DNA of 64,000 bases from an uncultured Ruminococcus sp. (GTDB lineage Bacteria; Bacillota; Clostridia; Lachnospirales; Lachnospiraceae), in NCBI GenBank assembly GCA_904377845.1, contig CAJFGR010000006.1, forward strand, positions 17,092 to 81,091, written 5' to 3'. The position numbers were made by a program, and so were the translations under genes. The notes below the pieces were generated by a model that was not told the DNA's origin, did not search any database, and saw only the letters and a program-made list of their open reading frames with translations. This document shows positions 47,309 through 56,351 of this stretch, piece after piece. The number at the start of each line of letters is the position of its first letter. Positions within the stretch are counted from its first letter, which is position 1.

Positions 47309-48697
47309 GTGTCAGTTACAGGTGCAGTGATGGTTCCCCATCCGCCTCTGATCGTGCCGGAGATCGGACACGGGGAGGAACGTAAGATACAGGTTACGAT
47401 AGATTCCTATCATCGTGCCGCACAGAAGATCGCAAAGTGGAAGCCGGATACAGTTGTTGTGATATCACCTCATTCCGTGATGTATGCAGACTATTTTCAC
47501 ATTTCGCCGGGGAACGGGGCGAAAGGAAACTTTGCCCGGTTCCGTGCGCCTCAGGTAAAATTCCAGGCGGACTATGACACAGAGTTCGTGCAGATGCTCT
47601 GCCAGGAGGCGGAAGCCAGAGACATCCCTGCGGGAACACTGGGAGAGCGGGATAAAAGTCTGGATCACGGAACGATGGTCCCTCTCTATTTTCTGGATCA
47701 GTATGATACAGATTATAAGCTGGTGCGCATCGGTCTGTCGGGCCTGCCTTTGACAAAGCATTATGAGCTGGGACAGTGCATCAAAAAGGCTGCGGAACTT
47801 CTGGAGCGGAATACAGTGGTCATCGGAAGCGGTGATCTGTCGCATAAGTTAAAGGAGAACGGACCTTACGGATTTCAGAAAGAAGGACCGGAGTATGACG
47901 AACGGATCATGGATGTGATGGGAAGGGCTGCGTTCGGAGAATTGTTTGACTTCTCAGAGAATTTCTGTGAGAAGGCGGCAGAGTGCGGTCACCGGTCGTT
48001 TACGATCATGGCCGGAGCCCTTGACGGTCTTGCGGTGAAGACGGAGAAACTGTCCCATGAAGGTACGTTCGGCGTGGGGTACGGCGTGTGTATCTACGAA
48101 GTATCGGGCAGAGATACGAACCGGTATTTTCTGGAAGAATACCGCCAGAGAGAAGAAGAAAAGGCAAGAAAGAGAAAAAACGCCGAGGATCCGTTTGTAC
48201 GGCTGGCAAGAAAGACGATAGAGACATATGTGCGAACAGGTGAGAAGATCAGCGTGCCGGAGGGACTCCCGGAGGAGATGTATTCCCGTCGGGCGGGAGT
48301 GTTCGTATCACTGAAAAAGGACGGAAGGCTTAGGGGCTGCATCGGTACGATCGCGCCGGTCCGAGGCAGTATAGCGGAAGAGATCATTGAAAATGCCATC
48401 AGCGCAGCTATAAAAGATCCCAGATTCCATGCTGTTGAGCCGGACGAGCTTGAACATCTTGTGTACAGTGTGGATGTACTGGGGGATGCAGAGAAGATCA
48501 GTTCTCCGGAAGAACTGGATGTGAAGCGTTACGGTGTCATTGTGAGCAGAGGGTACAGACGGGGACTGCTCCTGCCGGATCTTGAAGGCGTGGATACGGC
48601 GGAAGACCAGGTCGAGATTGCCAGACAGAAAGCAGGAATTCCAGAAGATGCGGAGGATATCACTCTGGAGCGCTTTGAGGTGGTGAGACATTATTGA
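47309..48697 (+). CDS. AmmeMemoRadiSam system protein: Memo-like (LigB fold) + AMMECR1 fusion
   Basis: VPHPPLIVPEIG; VISPHSVMYADYF; VIGSGDLSHKLKENGPYGF; C-terminal GVFVSLKKDGRLRGCIGTIAPVRGSIAEEIIENAISAAIKDPRF; GTG start. Confidence 0.92.
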   Translation: MSVTGAVMVPHPPLIVPEIGHGEERKIQVTIDSYHRAAQKIAKWKPDTVVVISPHSVMYADYFHISPGNGAKGNFARFRAPQVKFQADYDTEFVQMLCQEAEARDIPAGTLGERDKSLDHGTMVPLYFLDQYDTDYKLVRIGLSGLPLTKHYELGQCIKKAAELLERNTVVIGSGDLSHKLKENGPYGFQKEGPEYDERIMDVMGRAAFGELFDFSENFCEKAAECGHRSFTIMAGALDGLAVKTEKLSHEGTFGVGYGVCIYEVSGRDTNRYFLEEYRQREEEKARKRKNAEDPFVRLARKTIETYVRTGEKISVPEGLPEEMYSRRAGVFVSLKKDGRLRGCIGTIAPVRGSIAEEIIENAISAAIKDPRFHAVEPDELEHLVYSVDVLGDAEKISSPEELDVKRYGVIVSRGYRRGLLLPDLEGVDTAEDQVEIARQKAGIPEDAEDITLERFEVVRHY

Positions 48698-49608
48698 AGA
48701 CAGAGATCAGCAAGGAAGAGATCAGCAAGACAGAGATCAGCAAGGAAGAGATCAGCAGCAATGGTCGGAAAATCGTGGGAACGGCAGCCGCCTGTCCGGT
48801 CTGTCCCCATCACTGCAGATTAATGGACGGCCAGTACGGCAGATGTGGAGCGAGAAAGAACGAGAACGGGAAAATTATCTGTGACAATTACGGAAAGGTG
48901 ACAGCTCTGGCGCTGGATCCGATAGAGAAAAAGCCGTTAAGGTATTTCTTCCCGGGGAGCATGATCCTGTCCGTGGGGAGTTACGGCTGTAATCTGTCCT
49001 GCCCGTTCTGCCAGAATCATGAGATTTCCATGGCAAGATCGGAAAATACCGGCTGGCGCATGATGAGGCCGGAGGAGCTTGCGGATCTGGCGGAAGACTG
49101 CCGCGGCAGGGGGAATATCGGCGTGGCATTTACCTACAATGAGCCGCTGGCAGGATACGAGTTCGTCCGGGATACTGCCCGTCTGGTCCATGAGCGCGGG
49201 ATGAAAAACGTGCTGGTCACCAACGGGACGGCTAAGCTTCCGGTACTGGAGGAACTGCTGCCGTATATCGACGCCATGAATATCGACCTGAAGGGATTTA
49301 CAGAGGAGTATTACCGGAAACTGGGAGGTAGCCTTGAGACGGTGAAAGAGTTTATCCGGCGTGCCGCGAAAGAGTGCCATGTGGAACTGACAACCCTGAT
49401 CGTGCCGGGAGAGAATGACTCTGCGGAGGAGATGGAGCGGGAGGCGGAATGGATCGCATCTGTGGACTCTGAAATCGTGCTCCATGTGACAAGATTTTTC
49501 CCGAGATACCGGATGACGGATCGGAAGGCCACGGATGTAGAAGAAGTATACCGGCTCCGGGATGCTGCAGGAAAGTATCTGAAATATGTATATACGGGAA
49601 ACTGCTGA
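48694..49608 (+). CDS. AmmeMemoRadiSam system radical SAM enzyme
   Basis: CNLSCPFCQNHEIS radical-SAM CX3CX2C; CPVCPHHCRLMDGQYGRCGAR N-terminal Cys-rich motif; TTG start overlapping the upstream stop. Confidence 0.92.
   Translation: MKTEISKEEISKTEISKEEISSNGRKIVGTAAACPVCPHHCRLMDGQYGRCGARKNENGKIICDNYGKVTALALDPIEKKPLRYFFPGSMILSVGSYGCNLSCPFCQNHEISMARSENTGWRMMRPEELADLAEDCRGRGNIGVAFTYNEPLAGYEFVRDTARLVHERGMKNVLVTNGTAKLPVLEELLPYIDAMNIDLKGFTEEYYRKLGGSLETVKEFIRRAAKECHVELTTLIVPGENDSAEEMEREAEWIASVDSEIVLHVTRFFPRYRMTDRKATDVEEVYRLRDAAGKYLKYVYTGNC
48697..48756 (+). repeat. Two tandem 30-bp repeats at the 5' end of the radical SAM gene
   Basis: AAGACAGAGATCAGCAAGGAAGAGATCAGC x2, encoding (KTEISKEEIS)2. Confidence 0.95.
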
Positions 49609-49712
49609 ATGAAGAACCGTCTAAACAAAATCTAAACGCCTGCCCGGCGAATATTATCACTCTCTTAATGAAAGAAAGGCTATGATAAAGATAAGAAAAG
49701 AGGGTGATCGAT

Positions 49713-49820
49713 ATGTTGAAAGATTTGTTATTATTCCTGCTCATGATGGCAGGCGGAGCATACGGATTATGGATCATGCGCGGAGTGATAAAGGGAAGTC
49801 AGGAAAAGAAAGCCGCTTAA
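49713..49820 (+). CDS. Small single-TM protein (35 aa)
   Basis: AGAGGGTG upstream; MLKDLLLFLLMMAGGAYGLWIMRGVIKGSQEKKAA*; hydrophobic helix + basic tail. Confidence 0.5.
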   Translation: MLKDLLLFLLMMAGGAYGLWIMRGVIKGSQEKKAA

Positions 49821-49851
49821 GCGGGTATAATTATATATGATCCAAGATGAA

Positions 49852-49892
49852 AAACAGCCTCTCGGGAAATTTACTCCGAGGGGCTGTTTTTA
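49852..49892 (+). terminator. Intrinsic terminator
   Basis: AAACAGCCtCTCGG...CCGAGgGGCTGTTTTT. Confidence 0.75.
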
Positions 49893-49896
49893 AAAT

Positions 49897-50028
49897 ATGG
49901 TTGAAATCGAACTTATGAGTGATTTTGAAATGCTCTCCATTGTACTGATGATACTCGGTATTGTTGTTACAATCTTAATTGCATACATCGATCACATGAA
50001 AAAGTACATCGATCACATGAAAAAGTAA
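49897..50028 (+). CDS. Putative type I toxin-like small hydrophobic peptide (43 aa)
   Basis: MVEIELMSDFEMLSIVLMILGIVVTILIAYIDHMKKYIDHMKK*; xFExLSxxxxxG hydrophobic helix with basic tail, as in the holin-like/TxpA-type toxin group; alternate start at 49915. Confidence 0.65.
   Translation: MVEIELMSDFEMLSIVLMILGIVVTILIAYIDHMKKYIDHMKK
49984..50025 (+). repeat. Two tandem 21-bp repeats at the 3' end of the toxin-like ORF
   Basis: TACATCGATCACATGAAAAAG x2. Confidence 0.97.
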
Positions 50029-50110
50029 CCGCCCCACGCCAAAGGATTGCGGTTACTTTTCGTAACTAATATATTTTGGAACTAACCGCTTATCGGTAGT
50101 GCCTGTTTCT
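50020..50110 (-). ncRNA. Candidate antisense antitoxin RNA
   Basis: Lies downstream of minus-strand promoters at 50117..50145 and 50161..50189, ends at the 50021..50060 terminator, and overlaps the toxin 3' end. Confidence 0.5.
50021..50060. terminator. Bidirectional terminator between toxin-like ORF and antisense RNA
   Basis: AAAAGTAACCGC-16 nt-GCGGTTACTTTT, perfect 12-bp arms. Confidence 0.8.
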
Positions 50111-50116
50111 ATAGTT

Positions 50117-50145
50117 ATATTAGCAAAGTGTGCAGAGAATGTCAA
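50117..50145 (-). promoter_or_regulatory. Minus-strand promoter P1 (antisense RNA)
   Basis: TTGACA-17 nt-TAATAT with TGC extended -10. Confidence 0.7.
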
Positions 50146-50160
50146 ATTGTTCAGGTGTTC

Positions 50161-50189
50161 ATTGTACGGCTCAAGAACCACATTGTCAA
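50161..50189 (-). promoter_or_regulatory. Minus-strand promoter P2 (antisense RNA)
   Basis: TTGACA-17 nt-TACAAT. Confidence 0.65.
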
Positions 50190-50251
50190 ACTAGAGGCAA
50201 AGTGATAATATCAGAGAGAAAAAGAGGCGTTATGCAGGGAGAATGAAGCAG

Positions 50252-51748
50252 ATGGAGAAGATAAGTGGACGGATCAGGAAAATCATGTACAGAGAGAAAC
50301 TGCTAGATCTGGGACGGACGGCGGCGATCGTACTGGCGGCAGCTCTTATCGGTCTTTACCTGAACCGTGCCGGAGTCATGAAAGAAAACATCCTGATGGT
50401 ACTGCTGATCGGCGTGATCCTGACAGGCGCCTTTACGGCGGGATATGAGTACGGCGTGATCGGGGCGGTGGCAAGTGTGCTGATCTTCAACTATTTCTTC
50501 ACCGTGCCGGTCCATACATTTGCGATCATGAATCCGGACGATGTGGTGCTGATGATCTTTTTCCTGATCGTATCGTTCATCTCGTCGGCGATGACGGCGC
50601 GTTTCCGCAGGCAGGTGGCGATCGCGGAGGAAAATGAAAGGACAGCCCGACGTATGTCGGAACTCTCGGAGCGCTTTATCAATGTCACGGGAACGGAACG
50701 GATCACGGAACTTGGCCTTTCCTATATCAAAGAAAATACCGGCTATGATGCTGCCGTCAGGCTGGACGGACACAGTACAGCCGGACAGCCGGACACGGCA
50801 GGGGCGGTCCTGTTCCCGATCAGAGGCATTGCCCGTAAGACGGGAGAGATCATTGTCTTTACGAAAGACCGGGGGCTTGGTGCGGAGCAGGAAATTTTCA
50901 TACGCGCCGTGGCGGGGCAGATGGGGATCGCTCTTGACCGGGAGAGGATCTATGAGAAGCAGGAGAAGACGAAGCTTCAGGTAGAGCGGGAGCATCTGAA
51001 GAGCAGTATGCTGCGCAGCATATCCCATGACTTCCGGACGCCGCTGACGGGGATCATCGGCGACTGCGACCTGATCCTGCAGCGTCATGTGACCGGGCCT
51101 GAAGAGCAGGATGAGCTTTTAATGGATATCCGGGAACAGAGTATGTGGCTGACCCGCACGATGGAGAATATCCTGAGTATGACGAAGATCGAGAGCGGCG
51201 CGGATTTTATCAGCAGGAGAGAAGAAGTGGTGGAAGACCTTGTGTATGAGGCGGAGAGCCATGTGAGCGGACTCAGGGAACACAGGAGATTTCAGGATTC
51301 CATGCCCGAAGAAGTGCTGATCGCGGATGTGGACGCAAGGCTGATCGTGCAGGTGCTGGTAAACCTGTTGGATAATGCGGTAAAGCATACGAAAGAGAAC
51401 GGACTGATCCGGCTGAATGTGTCGTATCAGGACGGCAGGGCGTACTTTGTCGTGGAGGATAACGGACCGGGGATCGAGCCGGGGCAGGAGGAGACGATCT
51501 TCGGAGAATTTGTCTCCCTTGCAGGCAGAGGACCCGACCAGAAGCACGGGATGGGGCTGGGGCTTGCCATATGCAGGGAAGTCGTAAAGGCCCATGGAGG
51601 CGAGATCCGTGCGGAGAACCGGCCGGAGGGCGGAGCCAGATTTGTCTTCTGGCTGAATGCGCAGCCGGCAGTACAAATGGAAGAAATGGAAGAAGAATAC
51701 GGGGGAACAGAACGGGATGGAAGAGAAGCAGACCATATTGATCGTTGA
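50252..51748 (+). CDS. KdpD-like sensor histidine kinase lacking the N-terminal KdpD/Usp region
   Basis: DUF4118-like TM region (NYFFTVPVHTFAIMNPDDVVLMIFFLIVSFISS), SISHDFRTPLTGIIGD, NLLDNAVKHT, GLGLAICREVVKAHGG. Confidence 0.88.
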   Translation: MEKISGRIRKIMYREKLLDLGRTAAIVLAAALIGLYLNRAGVMKENILMVLLIGVILTGAFTAGYEYGVIGAVASVLIFNYFFTVPVHTFAIMNPDDVVLMIFFLIVSFISSAMTARFRRQVAIAEENERTARRMSELSERFINVTGTERITELGLSYIKENTGYDAAVRLDGHSTAGQPDTAGAVLFPIRGIARKTGEIIVFTKDRGLGAEQEIFIRAVAGQMGIALDRERIYEKQEKTKLQVEREHLKSSMLRSISHDFRTPLTGIIGDCDLILQRHVTGPEEQDELLMDIREQSMWLTRTMENILSMTKIESGADFISRREEVVEDLVYEAESHVSGLREHRRFQDSMPEEVLIADVDARLIVQVLVNLLDNAVKHTKENGLIRLNVSYQDGRAYFVVEDNGPGIEPGQEETIFGEFVSLAGRGPDQKHGMGLGLAICREVVKAHGGEIRAENRPEGGARFVFWLNAQPAVQMEEMEEEYGGTERDGREADHIDR

Positions 51749-52403
51749 GGACGACAAATACATTATCCATTTTATATCGATGAGCCTGAAGGAAGAGAAC
51801 TATACATTCTGGACGGCAAAGTCCGTAAAAGAGGCGTTAAGCCTTTTCTATGCCAACCGGCCGGATCTGGTGATCCTCGATCTGGGACTGCCGGACGGCG
51901 ACGGTCTGGACGTGGTCAGAAGTATCCGGGAGATCGCTTCCACCCCGATCATCGTTGTGTCGGCACGGCAGGAGGAACCGGAGAAGATAAGGCTTCTGGA
52001 TGCCGGAGCAGACGATTATGTGACAAAGCCGTTCTATATGGGAGAGCTTCTGGCGAGGATCCGCGCCGCCTTAAGAAAAAGGGAAAACCGTCCTGCGGAT
52101 CAGGACTTGCGCTTTACAGACGGGGATCTTCTTGTGGACTACGAAAGACGGCGTGTGGAAGTGGACGGACAGGAAGTCCATCTCACGCCCATCGAGTATA
52201 AGATCCTGCTCCTTCTGATTGCCAACAGGGGGAAAGTCCTGACACATCATTATATCTTAAAAGAAGTGTGGGGATATGCAGAGGGCGTGGAGGCAGGAAC
52301 CCTGCGTGTGTTCATGGCGACTCTCCGCAGGAAGATCGAGAAGAATCCGTCCCGGCCGCAGCATATCATTACGGAAGTAGGCGTGGGATACCGGTTTAAA
52401 TAG
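51717..52403 (+). CDS. KdpE-like OmpR-family response regulator
   Basis: ILIVEDDKYI, DLVILDLGLPDGDG, KPFYMGELLARIRAALR, LTPIEYKILLLLIANRGKVLTHHYILKEVWG. Confidence 0.92.
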   Translation: MEEKQTILIVEDDKYIIHFISMSLKEENYTFWTAKSVKEALSLFYANRPDLVILDLGLPDGDGLDVVRSIREIASTPIIVVSARQEEPEKIRLLDAGADDYVTKPFYMGELLARIRAALRKRENRPADQDLRFTDGDLLVDYERRRVEVDGQEVHLTPIEYKILLLLIANRGKVLTHHYILKEVWGYAEGVEAGTLRVFMATLRRKIEKNPSRPQHIITEVGVGYRFK

Positions 52404-52446
52404 AAAAAATTAAAAGCCCATATGGGAGTCAGGAGATAACGATAGG

Positions 52447-55191
52447 ATGAAGTATTCACTGGATTTAAAAAAATACGCGGCGCTGGCGCGCAGGACCGCA
52501 GCGGAAGGATGCGTGCTGCTGGAAAACAGGGAGGGCGCGCTTCCTTTGAAAAAGGGTGCGAAGACGGCTGTTTTCGGGAGAGCGGCCTTTAACTATTATA
52601 AAAGCGGTCTGGGATCGGGAGGACTGGTCAATACAAGATACACGGTCAGTATTCTGGACGCGCTGAAAAAGGAAGACACGATCTTGGTAGACGCGCGGCT
52701 GGAGGAGATCTATAAAGAATGGATCGCAGACCACCCGTATGACCGGGGAAACGGATGGGGAAAGGTGCCATGGTTTCAAAAAGAGATGCCCGTCACAGAA
52801 GAAATGCTTGAGATTGCCCGAAGCTGCGACATCTCGCTGGTGATCATCGGAAGGACCGCAGGCGAAGATGAAGATAATACGGATCAGCCGGGGAGCTGGC
52901 TGCTGACCGAAGAGGAAGAAAGTCTGATCAGACAGGTTACAGAGAACAGCCGGTGTACGGCGGTGCTTCTGAACACCGGGAATATCATCGATATGAGCTG
53001 GGTGAAAAAATATGCGCCGCAGGCAGTGATGTATGTCTGGCAGGGCGGACAGGAGGGCGGAAACGCTGTTGCCGACGTACTGACCGGAAGAGTAAATCCC
53101 TGCGGCAGACTCTCAGATACCATTGCCGACGGGATCGGCGCGTATCCGTCCACGGAAAATTTTGGCGATGTAACCAGAAATTATTACAGAGAAGACGTCT
53201 ATGTGGGATACCGGTATTTCGAGACATTCGAAAAAGAACGCGTGTTATATCCGTTCGGATACGGACTGTCCTACACTTCCTTTGACATACAGCCAGAGAT
53301 CGCCGGCAGAAATAAAGAGTCAGTGACCATACAGTCTGTGGTGAAAAATACGGGAACAGCGCCTGGCAGGGAGGTCCTACAGGTCTATGCAGAAGTTCCG
53401 CAGGGAATGCTGGGAAATCCGCTGAGAAAGCTGATCGGATTTGCCAAGACGAAGGAACTGGCGCCGGGAAGCGCAGAGACAGTCAGATTGGAGATCCCCA
53501 AATATACATTCGCCTCATATGATGATTCGGGAAAGACGGGAGATAAATCCTGCTATGTGCTTGAAGCGGGCGTTTACAGGATCTATGCCGGCGGCAATGT
53601 AAGGGACGCGGCATATGCAGGAGAATTCTATGAGGATCATCAGGTGCTTGAGCGTCTGGAGGAGCGCTGCGCTCCGGTGCGGGCGTTTAACCGGATGCGG
53701 CCGCAGATCAGAGACGGAAAGGTAAGCCTCTGCTATGAAGAGACACCTCTTAAAAGTGCAGAGATCCGCCGGGATGTTCCCGGAGAGATACCATATACCG
53801 GAGACAGGGGATATAAGCTGAAAGACGTTTTTGAAGGAAAGGTCACGATGCAGCAGTTCATCGCGCAATTGCCCGATGAGGAACTGATCACGATGTTCCG
53901 CGGGGAGGGTATGTGCAGCGGGCGTGTCACGCCCGGTACGGCCTCGGCGTTCGGCGGAGTAAGCGAAGGGCTTGAAGAGTTCGGGATCCCTGCCGTGTGC
54001 TGTGCAGACGGCCCGTCCGGCATACGGATGGACTGCGGCACGAAAGCATTCCTGCTCCCCTGCGGGACACTGCAGGGATGTACGTTTGATCCGGAGCTGA
54101 TCCAGAGCCTGTATGAGATGACCGGCCTTGAACTGCGCCTGAATCAAGTGGATTCCCTGCTGGGGCCGGGAATGAATATACACCGGAACCCGCTGAACGG
54201 CCGGAACTTTGAATATATTTCAGAAGACCCGCTCCTGACCGGAAAGATCGCCGCGGCTCAGACCCGTGGGATGGGGGAGATGAAGATCGGGAATACGATC
54301 AAACATTTCTGCTGCAATAACCAGGAAGCAGGACGCAGCACTTCCGACTCGGTCGTCTCGGAACGCGCGATGCGGGAAATATATCTGAAAGGATTTGAGA
54401 TTGCGGTGAAAGAGGGCGGCGCCCGCTCGGTCATGACAAGCTACGGCGCTGTGAACGGTCTGTGGACGTCGGGAAATGAAGAATTATGCACGGGCATTCT
54501 CAGAGATGAATGGGGATTCCGGGGGATCGTGATGACAGACTGGTGGGCGAAAGCCAATTATCCGGGAAAAGATGCTTCCACAGAAGCAAAGACGCCTATG
54601 CTCCTTGCGCAGAATGACCTCTATATGTGCGTTCCATGTCCGGCCGAAAACCCGGAGCACGACGATGTGGAGGAGATGCTTGCGGCGGGGAAACTGAGCC
54701 GGGGATATCTGCAGCGGACAGCCGTCAACATCTTATCATATATTCTTGAGACCCCGGCCATGGTCCGGCAGATGGACGCTGTAAGTCCGGACGAAAAAGC
54801 GGCGGCAGCGGAACTAAAGGCTGCGGACAGGATCGATGACGAGATAGAGTATTATGAAATGAAAGACACAGGTCTGGAGTATGACGCTGCAAAACTGGAT
54901 CCGCAGCAGGGGCGGTCAGATCAGTTCGGGATTATAACAAAGACCGGGGGAGAGCTTATGATCTCTATGGAGATGTGCGCAGACCTGACCCCGTTCGCTC
55001 AGATACCGGTATCTGTATTCTGCAATGAGGAATATCGCGGCGTGATCCAGATCAATGGAACGGAGGGCAGATGGATCACACGGGAGAAGAATCTCGGGAT
55101 GATCCGGCAGGGGGAAAACGCGATCCGGTTCTTCTACGGTGCAGACGGGCTGCAGATCGGAGAGCTCCGCCTGCGTGTCATTCCCCGATAA
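52447..55191 (+). CDS. GH3 beta-glucosidase-like, permuted domain order
   Basis: GCVLLENREGALPL first, GH3 N-domain (ADGPSGIRMDCG, WGFRGIVMTDWWAKANYPG nucleophile motif) second. Confidence 0.9.
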   Translation: MKYSLDLKKYAALARRTAAEGCVLLENREGALPLKKGAKTAVFGRAAFNYYKSGLGSGGLVNTRYTVSILDALKKEDTILVDARLEEIYKEWIADHPYDRGNGWGKVPWFQKEMPVTEEMLEIARSCDISLVIIGRTAGEDEDNTDQPGSWLLTEEEESLIRQVTENSRCTAVLLNTGNIIDMSWVKKYAPQAVMYVWQGGQEGGNAVADVLTGRVNPCGRLSDTIADGIGAYPSTENFGDVTRNYYREDVYVGYRYFETFEKERVLYPFGYGLSYTSFDIQPEIAGRNKESVTIQSVVKNTGTAPGREVLQVYAEVPQGMLGNPLRKLIGFAKTKELAPGSAETVRLEIPKYTFASYDDSGKTGDKSCYVLEAGVYRIYAGGNVRDAAYAGEFYEDHQVLERLEERCAPVRAFNRMRPQIRDGKVSLCYEETPLKSAEIRRDVPGEIPYTGDRGYKLKDVFEGKVTMQQFIAQLPDEELITMFRGEGMCSGRVTPGTASAFGGVSEGLEEFGIPAVCCADGPSGIRMDCGTKAFLLPCGTLQGCTFDPELIQSLYEMTGLELRLNQVDSLLGPGMNIHRNPLNGRNFEYISEDPLLTGKIAAAQTRGMGEMKIGNTIKHFCCNNQEAGRSTSDSVVSERAMREIYLKGFEIAVKEGGARSVMTSYGAVNGLWTSGNEELCTGILRDEWGFRGIVMTDWWAKANYPGKDASTEAKTPMLLAQNDLYMCVPCPAENPEHDDVEEMLAAGKLSRGYLQRTAVNILSYILETPAMVRQMDAVSPDEKAAAAELKAADRIDDEIEYYEMKDTGLEYDAAKLDPQQGRSDQFGIITKTGGELMISMEMCADLTPFAQIPVSVFCNEEYRGVIQINGTEGRWITREKNLGMIRQGENAIRFFYGADGLQIGELRLRVIPR

Positions 55192-55234
55192 AAGGGGATT
55201 TTCCGGATAACCCTCCTGGTCTGTTTGTCAGGGA

Positions 55235-55972
55235 TCAAAGATCATTATGGACTGACAGTCCCTTTGTCAGTGCTTCCAGTATATCATAAATTTCTCCTGA
55301 CCTTGCATAAAGCTGATATTCCGGTTCATGGATATCCTGAAGATAATGAGCGTCGGAGCAGCAGATCACATTGCAATTCTCAAAATATGGGTGCTCACGC
55401 CTGATCCGGTGGAGATTTTTAAAGTCATGGAACTCCGCGCAGGTAAACGTACTGCCGGGAGGTACGAAGCCAAGATTGGAGAGCAGGCTCGTGGAAGCCT
55501 TATCCACATGGGCGGGATATGCGATGCCCTGGAAGGATCCAACCAACGGGAACACATCGTCGAAAGAGATAGAAGTAGCATTGATGAGGAGATTTTTCAC
55601 AGTTCCGGTCACTTCGTCTCTCTCATCCATGATCTGCTGCTTCCCGAAGATATCTTCCCGGTTTGGAAACGGCAGCAGCTTCTCATATATAAGGGCGTCA
55701 AAGCGAAGGGCGTCATCCAGCGTGGGAAAGAGGCAGATTACATGAACTTCTTCCTGGGTTGTCAGTTCCATGCCGGGGATCACGGTCACGCCGTACTTTT
55801 CTCCGTGGTATATGGCGGCGGGACAGTTCCTGCAGGAATTATGGTCTGTAAGGGCAATCACGTCCAGCCCTTTGACCGCGGCCATCCCTACAATATTGGC
55901 GGGGGTCATGTCATCGTCCCCGCAGGGGGAGAGGCAGGAGTGGATATGCAGATCATAATAGAGCGGGATCAT
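55235..55972 (-). CDS. PHP-domain phosphoesterase
   Basis: YDLHIHSCLSPCGDDDMTPANIVGMAAVKGLDVIALTDHNS; IPGMELTT; CCSDAHYL. Confidence 0.9.
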   Translation of the reverse strand: MIPLYYDLHIHSCLSPCGDDDMTPANIVGMAAVKGLDVIALTDHNSCRNCPAAIYHGEKYGVTVIPGMELTTQEEVHVICLFPTLDDALRFDALIYEKLLPFPNREDIFGKQQIMDERDEVTGTVKNLLINATSISFDDVFPLVGSFQGIAYPAHVDKASTSLLSNLGFVPPGSTFTCAEFHDFKNLHRIRREHPYFENCNVICCSDAHYLQDIHEPEYQLYARSGEIYDILEALTKGLSVHNDL

Positions 55973-56301
55973 GATTCGCCCGCCTCGTGGATCTCGAGGG
56001 CAATATCAAAGACCGGAAGCTCCGTTGCGAGTATGGCGATCCCTTCCTCTTCGGCCTTTTCCAGAGTCCCCTCATCCATCCCTATGCCCTCTGCCAGTAC
56101 GATACAGGCCACGTCCGCAAGGGTGGCTACGGCGAGGGTGTTTTTGTTTCCCATGACAGTGACCCAGACGCTGTCGGCAGGGGCCTTTCCCATAGCGATG
56201 CTCAAAAGATCGCAGCAGAATACTTTTGATATCTCACGTGTTGGATCTCCTTTTACCAGAACTTTGCATTCCGGAAGTTCCAGTACAGTCTGTAATTTCA
56301 T
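55969..56301 (-). CDS. DRTGG-like domain protein
   Basis: CDLLSIAMGKAPADSVWVTVMGNKNTLAVATLADVACIVLAEG; ATGA overlap with PHP gene. Confidence 0.7.
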   Translation of the reverse strand: MKLQTVLELPECKVLVKGDPTREISKVFCCDLLSIAMGKAPADSVWVTVMGNKNTLAVATLADVACIVLAEGIGMDEGTLEKAEEEGIAILATELPVFDIALEIHEAGES

Positions 56302-56351
56302 ATGTCATGACCTCTCTTTCTTTTTATGCCCGGCAGACAGAAACCTGATGA

